Shown here piece by piece: positions 1-8,572 of a DNA stretch of 64,000 nucleotides. Positions within the stretch are counted from its first letter, which is position 1, and every line of letters begins with the position of its first letter. Source of the DNA: Agromyces sp. SYSU T00194 (GTDB taxonomy: Bacteria; Actinomycetota; Actinomycetes; Actinomycetales; Microbacteriaceae); contig NZ_JBEPJZ010000002.1 in assembly GCF_040496035.1 (NCBI RefSeq), forward strand, positions 918,442 through 982,441. Direction: 5' to 3'. Position numbers and translations under genes: made by a program. The notes under the pieces are model-generated. The model saw nothing but the letters and a program-made list of their open reading frames with translations. It was not told the origin of the DNA and searched no databases.

Positions 1-1011
1 CTCGACCTCGGCGGTGAGGGCCGCGGGCGGGTCGATCAGTCCGTAGCCGTAGAGCGGGCTCGGCACCTCGTGCCCGTCGGGGTCGGCGGTCGCGATGACC
101 CGCTGGATGACGTTGTTCGCGTCGAGGTCGGGGTACGCCGAGCGCACCAGTGCGACGAGTCCGCTGACCAGCGGCGCCGCGCCGCTCGTGCCCTCCCAGA
201 GCACGTAGCCCGCGTTGCCGGGCTGCACGCCGACGAGCTCCTCGCTCGGCGCCGACACCCCGATGGTGATGCCCTGGGAGGACGCGTCGAAGCTGACCTC
301 CTTGTCGATGTCGACGCCGGCGACGGTCAGCACGCCCGGGATCGTCGCGGGTGCGCCGACCTCGGTCGTGCCGCTCCCCCGGTTGCCCGCCGCAGCGACC
401 ACGACCACGTCGTTGGCGAAGGCGTAGCCGAACGCGTCGTCCCAGCTCTCCGGCCAGTCGCGGGTGTTGCGGGTCAGCGACATGTTGATCACGTCGGCGC
501 CGTTGTCGACCGCCCAGCGCACGCCCGCGGCGATCTGGTCGTCGGTGCTCACGGCACCCTCGTCGGACTGGCCGAACGCGACCGAGATCGACAGCAGGTC
601 GGCCTGCGGGGCGACGCCGATCACGCCGTTGCCCTCGCCCGTGCCGCGGCCGGCGAGCAGCGACGCCACCCACGTGCCGTGGTTCGCGTCGTCGCCGACG
701 GGCGTCTGCCCGTCGGGCGAGCCGATGCCCGAGACATCCGTGCCGCCGACGACCGCGTCCGCCAGCTCCGTGACCGACGAGTCGATGCCGGTGTCGATGA
801 CTGCGACCGTGACGCCCGCGCCCTGCGTGGTCTGCCAGGCGGTGGTGAAGCCGTAGTCGGTGAGCCAGTACTGGCGGTCGCGCACGGTGTCGGCCTGCGC
901 GGGCAGCGGCACCGCGACCAGCACGGCGACGGCGGTCGCGGTCGCGACGACGCGGGCCAGGCGGCGGGCGGCGCGACGAGAACGACGGCGGGGCGGATGC
1001 TCCGGGCTCAC
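1..1011 (-). CDS. S8 subtilisin-like (mycosin-type) serine protease, 3' end beyond window
   Basis: Predicted exported serine endopeptidase; 337 codons are visible and the frame is still open at the window edge. The N terminus is Arg-rich (residues 8-20), then hydrophobic, with a likely signal peptidase site after AQA at residue 40. The subtilase triad is complete: Asp73 in VIDTGID, His111 in NHGTW and Ser276 in GTSGAAP; the oxyanion Asn lies in AAAGN. The GTG start overlaps the DUF501 stop by four bases (GTGA), so the two are probably translated together. Mycosin-like proteases normally end in a membrane anchor, which would lie outside the window. Substrate unknown; no type VII secretion genes are visible here. 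Confidence 0.88.
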   Translation of the reverse strand, partial: MSPEHPPRRRSRRAARRLARVVATATAVAVLVAVPLPAQADTVRDRQYWLTDYGFTTAWQTTQGAGVTVAVIDTGIDSSVTELADAVVGGTDVSGIGSPDGQTPVGDDANHGTWVASLLAGRGTGEGNGVIGVAPQADLLSISVAFGQSDEGAVSTDDQIAAGVRWAVDNGADVINMSLTRNTRDWPESWDDAFGYAFANDVVVVAAAGNRGSGTTEVGAPATIPGVLTVAGVDIDKEVSFDASSQGITIGVSAPSEELVGVQPGNAGYVLWEGTSGAAPLVSGLVALVRSAYPDLDANNVIQRVIATADPDGHEVPSPLYGYGLIDPPAALTAEVE

Positions 1012-1565
1012 GAGGCTCCGTCGTCGGGCGTGCCGCCCGCGGCATCCGGCTCGTCGTCGACGCCGTAGTCGACGCAGACGCACACGGTCGGCTTCCACGA
1101 CGACGCCTCGAGCGCGAGGTCGCCGATGGGGTTGAGGCCCGGGCCGGCGGCGAGCGCGTGGGCGGCGAGCGCGTGCAGGCACTTGACGCGCACGGGCATG
1201 CCGCCCGCGGAGACGCCGTGCAGCTCGGGCACGACGAGGAAGCTCTCGCGGTCGGCGAGGTACGACTCGTGGGCGGCGACGTACGCGGCGCGCACCTCGT
1301 CGTCCTGCTCGAGCAGCTCGGCGTACTCGACCATGAGGTGCGCGGCCTCGAGGTAGCTCATCGCCGCCGTGGCCGCCGGGTGGGTCAGGTAGTAGAGCGT
1401 GGGGAACGGGGTGCCGTCGGCGAGGCGCGGCGCGGTCGCGACGACCGTCGGCGCACCGCAGACGCAGCGCGCGGGAATGCCGATGACGTCGCGCGCCGGG
1501 CGACCCAGTTGGGCGGAGACGACGCGGATGTCGCGTGCGCTCGCCTGCTCGAACGGTGGTCGCAT
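1008..1565 (-). CDS. DUF501 domain protein
   Basis: A 185-residue actinobacterial protein of the DUF501 family. Seen in the sequence: a Cys-containing segment near the N terminus (ARCVCGAP), a long helical middle and a CLHALAAHALA helix near the C terminus. No catalytic motif is recognised. The ATG shares one base with the stop of the upstream FtsB-like gene (TGATG), and its own stop overlaps the protease start, making a tight eno-ftsB-DUF501-protease run. This gene order recurs in actinobacteria. Function unknown. Confidence 0.85.
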   Translation of the reverse strand: MRPPFEQASARDIRVVSAQLGRPARDVIGIPARCVCGAPTVVATAPRLADGTPFPTLYYLTHPAATAAMSYLEAAHLMVEYAELLEQDDEVRAAYVAAHESYLADRESFLVVPELHGVSAGGMPVRVKCLHALAAHALAAGPGLNPIGDLALEASSWKPTVCVCVDYGVDDEPDAAGGTPDDGAS

Positions 1566-2005
1566 CAGCCGTCTCCCTCGGATGCATCGGTGGCGGTGCC
1601 CGCCGCGATCAACGACGCCAGCAGCGTGCGCGACCAGTCGGCCTGCGCCTGCTCGACCTCGGTCGAGATCGGCGCGGCCTCCTCGGCCACGTCGGCGGGC
1701 TCGAGGTCGTCGATCACGAGGTAGCTGACCTCGCCCGGCAGCACGTAGTAGAGGCGCTCGCGGGCCTGCGACATGACGAACGTGCGGTCGTCCCATCGCT
1801 CGCGCTCGGCGCGCAGGTCGCGCACGTCGGCCCGCTGCGCGGCCACGTCGGCCTCGAGCGCCGCGATCTCGGCACGCTGCTCGGCCCAGACGCGGAGGGT
1901 GGGGGCCAGCACCACGACGGCGAGCACCGCCAGGGCCAGCATGATGATGGTGAAGCCGGAGAAGCGGATGCCGCGCAGCCAGGCGCCCACGGAGGACTCG
2001 GGCAT
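1565..2005 (-). CDS. ftsB: FtsB/DivIC family septum formation initiator
   Basis: Small bitopic cell-division protein of 146 residues. It has a short cytoplasmic N terminus, one membrane helix (about residues 17-37), then a coiled coil with heptad-like Ala/Leu/Glu spacing (about 42-75). The C-terminal domain contains the YYVLPGE motif typical of the actinobacterial family. Such proteins bridge FtsL/FtsQ in the divisome. The ATG at 2005 is preferred over the GTG at 2023 because a strong GGGGAGGAG ribosome site sits about five bases upstream of it. It lies downstream of eno, as in many actinobacteria. Confidence 0.88.
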   Translation of the reverse strand: MPESSVGAWLRGIRFSGFTIIMLALAVLAVVVLAPTLRVWAEQRAEIAALEADVAAQRADVRDLRAERERWDDRTFVMSQARERLYYVLPGEVSYLVIDDLEPADVAEEAAPISTEVEQAQADWSRTLLASLIAAGTATDASEGDG

Positions 2006-2066
2006 GCGACTCCTCCCCGGCACGGCGCGGTCGGGGCGGCCCCGCGGCCCCCCCGACCCCCGTGCG

Positions 2067-3356
<1,290 letters not shown>

Positions 3357-3462
3357 TTACGTGGTGGTGGTGTCCCGGACGACCCCATCGTGGTCCGCGT
3401 TCCCGAGTCTAGTGACGGGCCCGGCGACGAACCCAAGTCGCGCCGGACGGCCGGACCTCGGC

Positions 3463-4503
3463 TCACGGCGCCCGCTCGAGGGTGACCGGCGTCTCGCCGA
3501 GCGAGCGGGGTGCGGATGCCACGGGGGCGCGCCAGCTCCGCAACGGCCGGAGGAGCAGTCGATGCCCGACGGCATCCGCGATGCGCAGGATGCCGGCGAC
3601 GGGGCGCCCCCGGCGGAGGAGTCGTCGACCGTCGGCGAACTTCTCGGCGGACCGCCGCTGCTGGTGCGCACGCCAGATGGCCGCGAGCGCGGCGGCCTGC
3701 TCCGGCGTGTTCGCCGGCGAGTGGTACGTCGTCGACCAGACGCGGCGGATCGTGCGCACGGCGAGCGCGTCGTCGTTCGAGAGGTTCGACCCGTGCCGCC
3801 GGTAGGCGACCAGCGGGCGGTCGACGAGGCGCAGCGGACCGAGTCGCGCGAGCCGCGAGATGAAGTCCCAGTCGCTGCCGACCGGGTAGCTCGGGTCGAA
3901 TCCGCCGGTGCGGGCGAATGCGTCGCGTCGGACCATGAGGCAACTCATCGGCACCACGGGAAGGGCGAGGAACACGTGCTCCAGGCCCCGCTCGGCGCCG
4001 AGCTCGGGGCCGCCGGGATCGGCCATGCGTTCGCGCCCGCGCATCTGCCGTCGGAAGAGCCCGGGACGCACGGGCGCACCCTCGGCATCGATCAGCTCGG
4101 CACGCGTGAAGGCCCCGACGGCGGCCGGGTGCGACGCCAACGTGTCGACCAGGGTCGCGAGCACCCCCTCCGACCATGCGTCGTCGTCGTCCAGGAAGAT
4201 CAAGTGGGTCGCCTCCGGCGAGGCGAGCGCGGCTCCGGCGTTCCGATTGCCGGCGACGCCGGTGTGGGCCTTCAGCGCCAGTGACACCCGGGAATCGCCG
4301 AGGAATCCGCGCACCACGTCGGGCCCGTCGTCCACCGAGCCGTCGTCGATCACGATCACCTCGAACCGCTCGTACGTCTGCGCGAGCACCGACCCGAGCG
4401 TCTGCGCGACGTAGTGCCCGCGGTTGTGGAGCGTGAGGACGACGGTCACGAGCGGGCGGGCACCGTCGGGAGCACCCGCCTCCGCATCCCCGATCGCCGT
4501 CAC
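3463..4503 (-). CDS. Glycosyltransferase family 2
   Basis: Predicted inverting GT-A fold glycosyltransferase of about 346 residues. The N-terminal domain shows the family pattern: TVVLTLHNRG nucleotide-binding strand, VIVIDDGSVDD and the metal-binding FLDDDDAW. The C-terminal part (LVAYRRHGSNLS) matches GT2 proteins of polysaccharide pathways. No membrane helix is seen. A GTG at 4503 is chosen because it lies outside hisS; the frame stays open further upstream, so the start is uncertain. It has no cell-wall or capsule neighbours, so the acceptor cannot be inferred. It sits between eno and hisS, which is not a typical position. Confidence 0.85.
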   Translation of the reverse strand: MTAIGDAEAGAPDGARPLVTVVLTLHNRGHYVAQTLGSVLAQTYERFEVIVIDDGSVDDGPDVVRGFLGDSRVSLALKAHTGVAGNRNAGAALASPEATHLIFLDDDDAWSEGVLATLVDTLASHPAAVGAFTRAELIDAEGAPVRPGLFRRQMRGRERMADPGGPELGAERGLEHVFLALPVVPMSCLMVRRDAFARTGGFDPSYPVGSDWDFISRLARLGPLRLVDRPLVAYRRHGSNLSNDDALAVRTIRRVWSTTYHSPANTPEQAAALAAIWRAHQQRRSAEKFADGRRLLRRGRPVAGILRIADAVGHRLLLRPLRSWRAPVASAPRSLGETPVTLERAP

Positions 4504-4546
4504 GGTCCGAGGATCCCACGATTCGCCCGGCCCGCGCCGAGCGAGG

Positions 4547-5803
4547 TCAGTCGAGCGGGCGGAACTCCAGCTCCGCGGCATCCGTCACCCCTGCGTTCAC
4601 GAACGCGAACCGGGCGAACCCGTCGGCGGCGACCCGTTCGAGCAGCGCCCGGGTGTTCTTCACGCGCCGCTCCAGGCGCACGCGCGACCCCGCGGCCACG
4701 AGCTGCGCCTTGAGCCCCACGAGCACCGCCGGGTCGATGTCGCGGTCGTGCACGAGCACGACGTCGTCGTGCGCGCCGTCGCCGCCGAGCTCGACGAGGT
4801 CGACGATGCGCTCGAACCCAATCGAGAAGCCGCAGGCGGGCACCTCCTGGCCGAGGAACCGGCCGATCATGTGGTCGTAGCGTCCGCCGCCGCCGAGCGA
4901 GTAGCCGTGGTCGGGGTGCGCGATCTCGAAGATCGTGCCGGTGTAGTAGCCCATGCCGCGCACCAGCGTGGGGTCGAAGTCGACGGATGCGCCGGGCAGC
5001 GCGTCGCGCAGCGCACGCAGCTCGCCGAACGCCTCCGCGTCGAGCCACGCGGGCGCGCCGTCGTCGACGACGCTCCAGTCGGCCGCGGCGAGCGCCTCGA
5101 TCTCCGCGACGATGCCGGGCCGGTCGATGCCGATCGTGGCGAGCTCGTCGGCGACTCCGGTCGCGCCGATCTTGTCGAGCTTGTCGAGCGTGATCAGCGC
5201 GCGCTCGCGCAGCCCCGGGTCGTCGACGCCCCAGCTGCCGAGCAGCCCCTGCAGGATGCGGCGGTCGTTCAGGCGGATGCGGCAGCCCGCGAGCCCCAGC
5301 GCATCGAGGGTCGCGAGCGTCGCCTGCAGCAGCTCGAGCTCGGCGACCGGGCCGGCCTCGCCGATGATGTCGATGTCGCACTGCATGAACTGGCGGTACC
5401 GGCCCTTCTGCGGGCGCTCGGCGCGCCACACCGGGGCGACCTGCACCGCGCGGAACACGGGCGGCAGCGCGCCGCGGTTCGACGCGTAGAAGCGGGCGAG
5501 CGGCACCGTGAGGTCGAACCGCAGGCCGAGGTCGGCGAGGGCGAGGCTGTCGCCGGATGCCGCCGCGGCGGCCAGGTCGTCGGCGGTGAGGCCGCGCTTC
5601 ATGACCGCGAAGGCGAGCTTCTCGTTGTCGCCGCCGAGGCCGGCGTGCAGGCGGTCGGAGTCCTCGACGACCGGGGTCTCGATCTCGTCGAACCCGTGCA
5701 CGCGGTACGTCTCCCGGATCACGGCGAGCGCGCGCTCGCGGCGCGCCTTCTCGGCGGGGAGGAAGTCGCGCATTCCGCGCGGGGGCGTCACGGTCTTCGG
5801 CAT
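4547..5803 (-). CDS. hisS: Histidine--tRNA ligase
   Basis: Class II aminoacyl-tRNA synthetase charging tRNA-His; about 418 residues. Visible are the N-terminal PPRGMRDFLPAE, motif 2 (VFRAVQVAPVWRAERPQKGRYRQF, in part), the histidine-specific GMGYYTGTIFE and LGGGGRYDH segments, motif 3 (GFSIGFERIV) and a C-terminal anticodon-binding domain. ATG 5803 has a GGAAG about ten bases upstream; an in-frame ATG at 5812 is the alternative. Downstream is the glycosyltransferase gene, upstream mazG, with a GC-rich tandem repeat in the gap. Confidence 0.97.
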   Translation of the reverse strand: MPKTVTPPRGMRDFLPAEKARRERALAVIRETYRVHGFDEIETPVVEDSDRLHAGLGGDNEKLAFAVMKRGLTADDLAAAAASGDSLALADLGLRFDLTVPLARFYASNRGALPPVFRAVQVAPVWRAERPQKGRYRQFMQCDIDIIGEAGPVAELELLQATLATLDALGLAGCRIRLNDRRILQGLLGSWGVDDPGLRERALITLDKLDKIGATGVADELATIGIDRPGIVAEIEALAAADWSVVDDGAPAWLDAEAFGELRALRDALPGASVDFDPTLVRGMGYYTGTIFEIAHPDHGYSLGGGGRYDHMIGRFLGQEVPACGFSIGFERIVDLVELGGDGAHDDVVLVHDRDIDPAVLVGLKAQLVAAGSRVRLERRVKNTRALLERVAADGFARFAFVNAGVTDAAELEFRPLD

Positions 5804-5883
5804 GACGGCCATTCTTCCAGTCGCAGGCGATGGCGGCGTGCGCGTGACGGCCGGCGGTCTGCCACGCCGCGGCTCCAGGAGCG

Positions 5884-5954
5884 GGGCGGCCGGGGCCGCG
5901 AGGGGCTGGGCGGCCGGGGCCGCGAGGGGCTGGGCGGCCGGGGCCGCGAGGGGC
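5884..5954. repeat. Three tandem copies of a 24-bp GC-rich unit
   Basis: Three head-to-tail copies of the unit GGGCGGCCGGGGCCGCGAGG plus GGCT at 5884-5907, 5908-5931 and 5932-5954 (last copy one base short). Each contains the palindrome CGGCCGGGGCCG. The repeats lie in the gap between hisS and mazG, are period-24 and have no spacers. Read on the minus strand they would encode a Leu-Ala-Ala-Pro-Ala-Ala-Gln-Pro repeat, but this is upstream of the hisS start. Copy number is likely variable between strains. Confidence 0.85.
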
Positions 5955-5969
5955 GGGGGGCGGATGCCG

Positions 5970-6743
5970 CTAGGCCGACGCGGCTTCGGCGGCGCGCACG
6001 TCGTCCTCGAGGCGGCGCGTCGCGGCGCGCAGTGCGCGTTCGGCGTCGAGCCCGTCGGCGCGGGCCCGAGCGACGATCGCGAGGAGTTGGTCGCCGAGCG
6101 CGGTCTCGTCGGCGGGCGCGACGTCGGGCGCTGCGCCGGGGACGACGTCGGATGCGTCGGCCGGCGCGGGGATGGGGTCCGGGCCGGGTTCGCCGGAGGC
6201 ATCCGCCCGCCCCTCCCCTGCGCCTGCGGGCGCCACGCCGACGCGACCGGCACGGCCGAGCACCTTGTCGGCGCGTGCGAGGGCGGGCATGCCGCGCGGG
6301 ATGCCGTCGAGCACGCTGGTGCGGTGCGGCTTCTCCTCGGCCTTCAGGTCGTCCCAGAAGCCGACCACGTCGTCGGCCGACTCCGCCTGCCGGTCGCCGA
6401 ACACGTGCGGGTGGCGCGAGATCATCTTGGCGCTCATGTGGTCGGCGACGTCGTCGATGTCGAAGCCCTCGTCGGGATCGTGCGCGGCGAGGTCGGCGTG
6501 GAAGAGCACCTGGTAGAGCACGTCGCCGAGCTCCTCGATGAGCTCGGCGCGGTCGCCCGCCTCGATCGCGTCGATCAGCTCCCACGACTCCTCGACGAGG
6601 TACTGCACGAGCGACTCGTGGGTCTGGTCGGCGTCCCAGGGGCATCCGCCCGGCCCGCGGAGGCGTGCGGTGAGCCGCACGAGCCCGTCGAGGCCGCGGT
6701 AGTCGTCGAGGGTCTCCTGCTGTTGCGCCTGCGCGTCGCCCAT
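5970..6743 (-). CDS. mazG: MazG nucleoside triphosphate pyrophosphohydrolase
   Basis: House-cleaning enzyme hydrolysing NTPs/dNTPs to the monophosphate and pyrophosphate; 257 residues. The all-alpha MazG fold shows GGCPWDADQTHESL at the N terminus, the metal-binding EESWEL and EELGDVLYQVLFH helices, and FWDDLKAEEK. Residues about 165-215 form an Ala/Pro/Asp-rich linker, followed by a short helical tail, so the second MazG domain of the E. coli enzyme is not complete. Start ATG 6743. It lies in a conserved neighbourhood with eno and mfd. Confidence 0.93.
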   Translation of the reverse strand: MGDAQAQQQETLDDYRGLDGLVRLTARLRGPGGCPWDADQTHESLVQYLVEESWELIDAIEAGDRAELIEELGDVLYQVLFHADLAAHDPDEGFDIDDVADHMSAKMISRHPHVFGDRQAESADDVVGFWDDLKAEEKPHRTSVLDGIPRGMPALARADKVLGRAGRVGVAPAGAGEGRADASGEPGPDPIPAPADASDVVPGAAPDVAPADETALGDQLLAIVARARADGLDAERALRAATRRLEDDVRAAEAASA

Positions 6744-6872
6744 GCGCCCATCACATCACGCGGGCCCGGGCGCCGCACACGCGCACGCACGTTCGCGCAG
6801 ACGCACACGCGCATGCACGCGGGGGCGAGTACACGCAGGAGCGCGTGCAGCGCTGCCCCGTCACGCGTCCGG

Positions 6873-6894
6873 GCGCGACGTTAGACTGTCGCGC
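6873..6894 (+). promoter_or_regulatory. Probable nhaA promoter within a GCGCGAC/GTCGCGC inverted repeat
   Basis: Perfect 7-bp arms GCGCGAC (6873-6879) and GTCGCGC (6888-6894) flank an 8-bp centre containing TAGACT (6882-6887), a good actinobacterial -10 hexamer. A regulator bound to the arms would cover the -10 region. Transcription from here would give nhaA a leader of about 100 bases. Confidence 0.5.
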
Positions 6895-6992
6895 AGGTGT
6901 GCCGGGAAGTCTGGTCGGCCGGCGTGCGCGTCGTGATTCCCTCGGCGTCGCGCCGCCAGCGATGCAGCTTCCCTCCCCGACGAAAGGCCTTC

Positions 6993-8270
6993 ATGACCTT
7001 CCTCCGCTCCGAGCGCAACGCCGCCCTGCTGCTGCTCTCCGCCGCCGTGCTCGGCCTCGTGATCGCGAACTCGCCGGTCGGCGAGCAGGCGCTGCACCTC
7101 ATCGAGGCGCACATCGACATGCCGTGGATCGGGCTCGACCTCTCGGCCGAGCACTGGATCGCCGACGGCCTGCTCGCGATCTTCTTCTTCGTCGTGGCTG
7201 TGGAGCTGAAGCGCGAGTTGGTGCTCGGCGAACTGAACTCGGTGCGGAAGGCCGCCCTCCCGACGATCGCCGCCCTCGGCGGCGTGCTCGTGCCCGCGGG
7301 CGTCTACCTCGCGTTCGCGGCGGGCACCCCGGAGCTCGTCAACGGCTGGCCCGTGCCGACCGCGACCGACATCGCTTTCGCGCTCGGCGTGCTCGCGCTG
7401 TTCGGCCGCTGGATCCCGACCCGCGTGCGCGTGTTCCTGCTCGCGTTGGCGGTGCTCGACGACCTGGTCGCGATCCTCATCATCGCCTTCTTCTTCACCG
7501 CCGACGTGCGGCTCGACTACCTCGGCTTCGCCGCGATCGCGCTCGTCGCGTTCGCCGGGCTCAGCCGGTTCATGAACCCGCGCTCGCGCTGGATCCTCGC
7601 CCGCCGGCCGCAGGTGCCCATCACGCTCGCGCTCATCGTGCTCGCGGCGCTCACCTGGTACTTCGTCTACCTGTCGGGCGTGCACGCCACGATCGCCGGC
7701 GTGCTGCTCGGCTTCGTGATCGCGCGTCGCCCCGGCGGCCGCGTCGCGCACATCGTCGAGCCGTGGTCGAACGGCGTGATCCTGCCGCTGTTCGCCCTCA
7801 CGGCCGCGATGGTGCCGTTCCCCGAGGTCAGCCCGAGCGAGCTCAGCCCCGCGTTCTGGGGCATCGCGGTCGCACTGCCGTTCGGCAAGATCGTCGGCAT
7901 CACGCTCGCCGGCTTCTTCGGCGGGCTGCTCACGCATCGCAACGCCGAATCGAAACCGCTCACGTTCAGCGACCTCATCGGCGTGGGCGCGCTCGGCGGC
8001 ATCGGCTTCACGGTGGCGCTGCTCATGAACGAGCTGGCGTTCCGCAGCGACGTGCTCGTGCGCAACGAGGGCGTGCTCGCGGTGCTGCTCGGGTCGGGCG
8101 TCGCGATCCTGATGTCGGCGGTCATCGTGTCGCTGCTGTCGGCGCGGTACAAGAAGGCCGCGCAGGCGCCGAAGCACGAGGAGACGGTCGGCGAGGCGCC
8201 GAGCGTCATCGTCGGCGAGGGTCCCGAGTTCGAGGGCGAGATCGACGGGCCCGAGACGCCGAAGCGCTAG
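6993..8270 (+). CDS. nhaA: Na+/H+ antiporter NhaA
   Basis: Cytoplasmic-membrane antiporter exchanging protons for sodium; 425 residues, about 11-12 membrane helices. Family segments are clear: the FFFVVAVELKRELVLGEL region, VPTATDIAFALGVLALFG, the ion-binding Asp pair in LAVLDDLVAILIIA, and the late GIGFTVALLMNELAF helix. The C terminus ends in an acidic cytoplasmic tail (residues about 390-425). ATG 6993 is preceded by AAAGG at about five bases; the frame extends upstream but lacks a better start. It stands alone on the plus strand between two minus-strand blocks. Confidence 0.95.
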   Translation: MTFLRSERNAALLLLSAAVLGLVIANSPVGEQALHLIEAHIDMPWIGLDLSAEHWIADGLLAIFFFVVAVELKRELVLGELNSVRKAALPTIAALGGVLVPAGVYLAFAAGTPELVNGWPVPTATDIAFALGVLALFGRWIPTRVRVFLLALAVLDDLVAILIIAFFFTADVRLDYLGFAAIALVAFAGLSRFMNPRSRWILARRPQVPITLALIVLAALTWYFVYLSGVHATIAGVLLGFVIARRPGGRVAHIVEPWSNGVILPLFALTAAMVPFPEVSPSELSPAFWGIAVALPFGKIVGITLAGFFGGLLTHRNAESKPLTFSDLIGVGALGGIGFTVALLMNELAFRSDVLVRNEGVLAVLLGSGVAILMSAVIVSLLSARYKKAAQAPKHEETVGEAPSVIVGEGPEFEGEIDGPETPKR

Positions 8271-8572
8271 GTTCCGGATGCCTCGGGGCGGCGCGCGCGG
8301 GGGGCGGCGCCGGCTCCGGGGCATCCGTCGTCTCGGTGCTCGCGGTGCGTCGCTCGCGTCGGTGGACCTGTCACTGATGGTTCCGTAGGTCGTGGCGTGC
8401 CTACGTCCGCGCGGGCGCGCCACCGCGGGCGCGCCACCGCGGGCGCGCCACCGCGGTACGCGCGCCCACGCGTCCGCGCGCCCACGCGTCCGCGCGTCTG
8501 CGCACCCGCGCGGCTTTCGGGCGCCCACGCGACTGCGCGCCACAGGTTCGGCGCGCGGCCCGGGGCATCCGC
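8271..8572. other. Intergenic region between nhaA and mfd with tandem repeats
   Basis: A 302-bp gap between convergent genes. Just after nhaA the octamers CGGATGCC (about 8275) and GGCATCCG (about 8319) form inverted arms around a GC-rich core, plausibly a terminator. Three tandem 14-bp copies of GCGGGCGCGCCACC fill 8411-8452. They are followed by two exact 16-bp copies of CGCGCCCACGCGTCCG (8461-8492) and one diverged copy. No gene or RNA signature is seen. Confidence 0.7.

Noticed and set aside
70..1068. Plus-strand open frame opposite the S8 protease
   Set aside because: The minus strand has the complete subtilase triad; the plus frame is an Arg/Asp-rich shadow.
6895..6992. Known sodium or SAM-related riboswitch in the nhaA leader
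   Set aside because: The leader is long enough but I could not see the conserved core of any known class; kept only as an unexplained leader.
5884..8492. Short tandem repeats (24, 14 and 16 bp) considered as CRISPR arrays
   Set aside because: The units abut with no unique spacers and no cas genes are present; these are simple tandem repeats.
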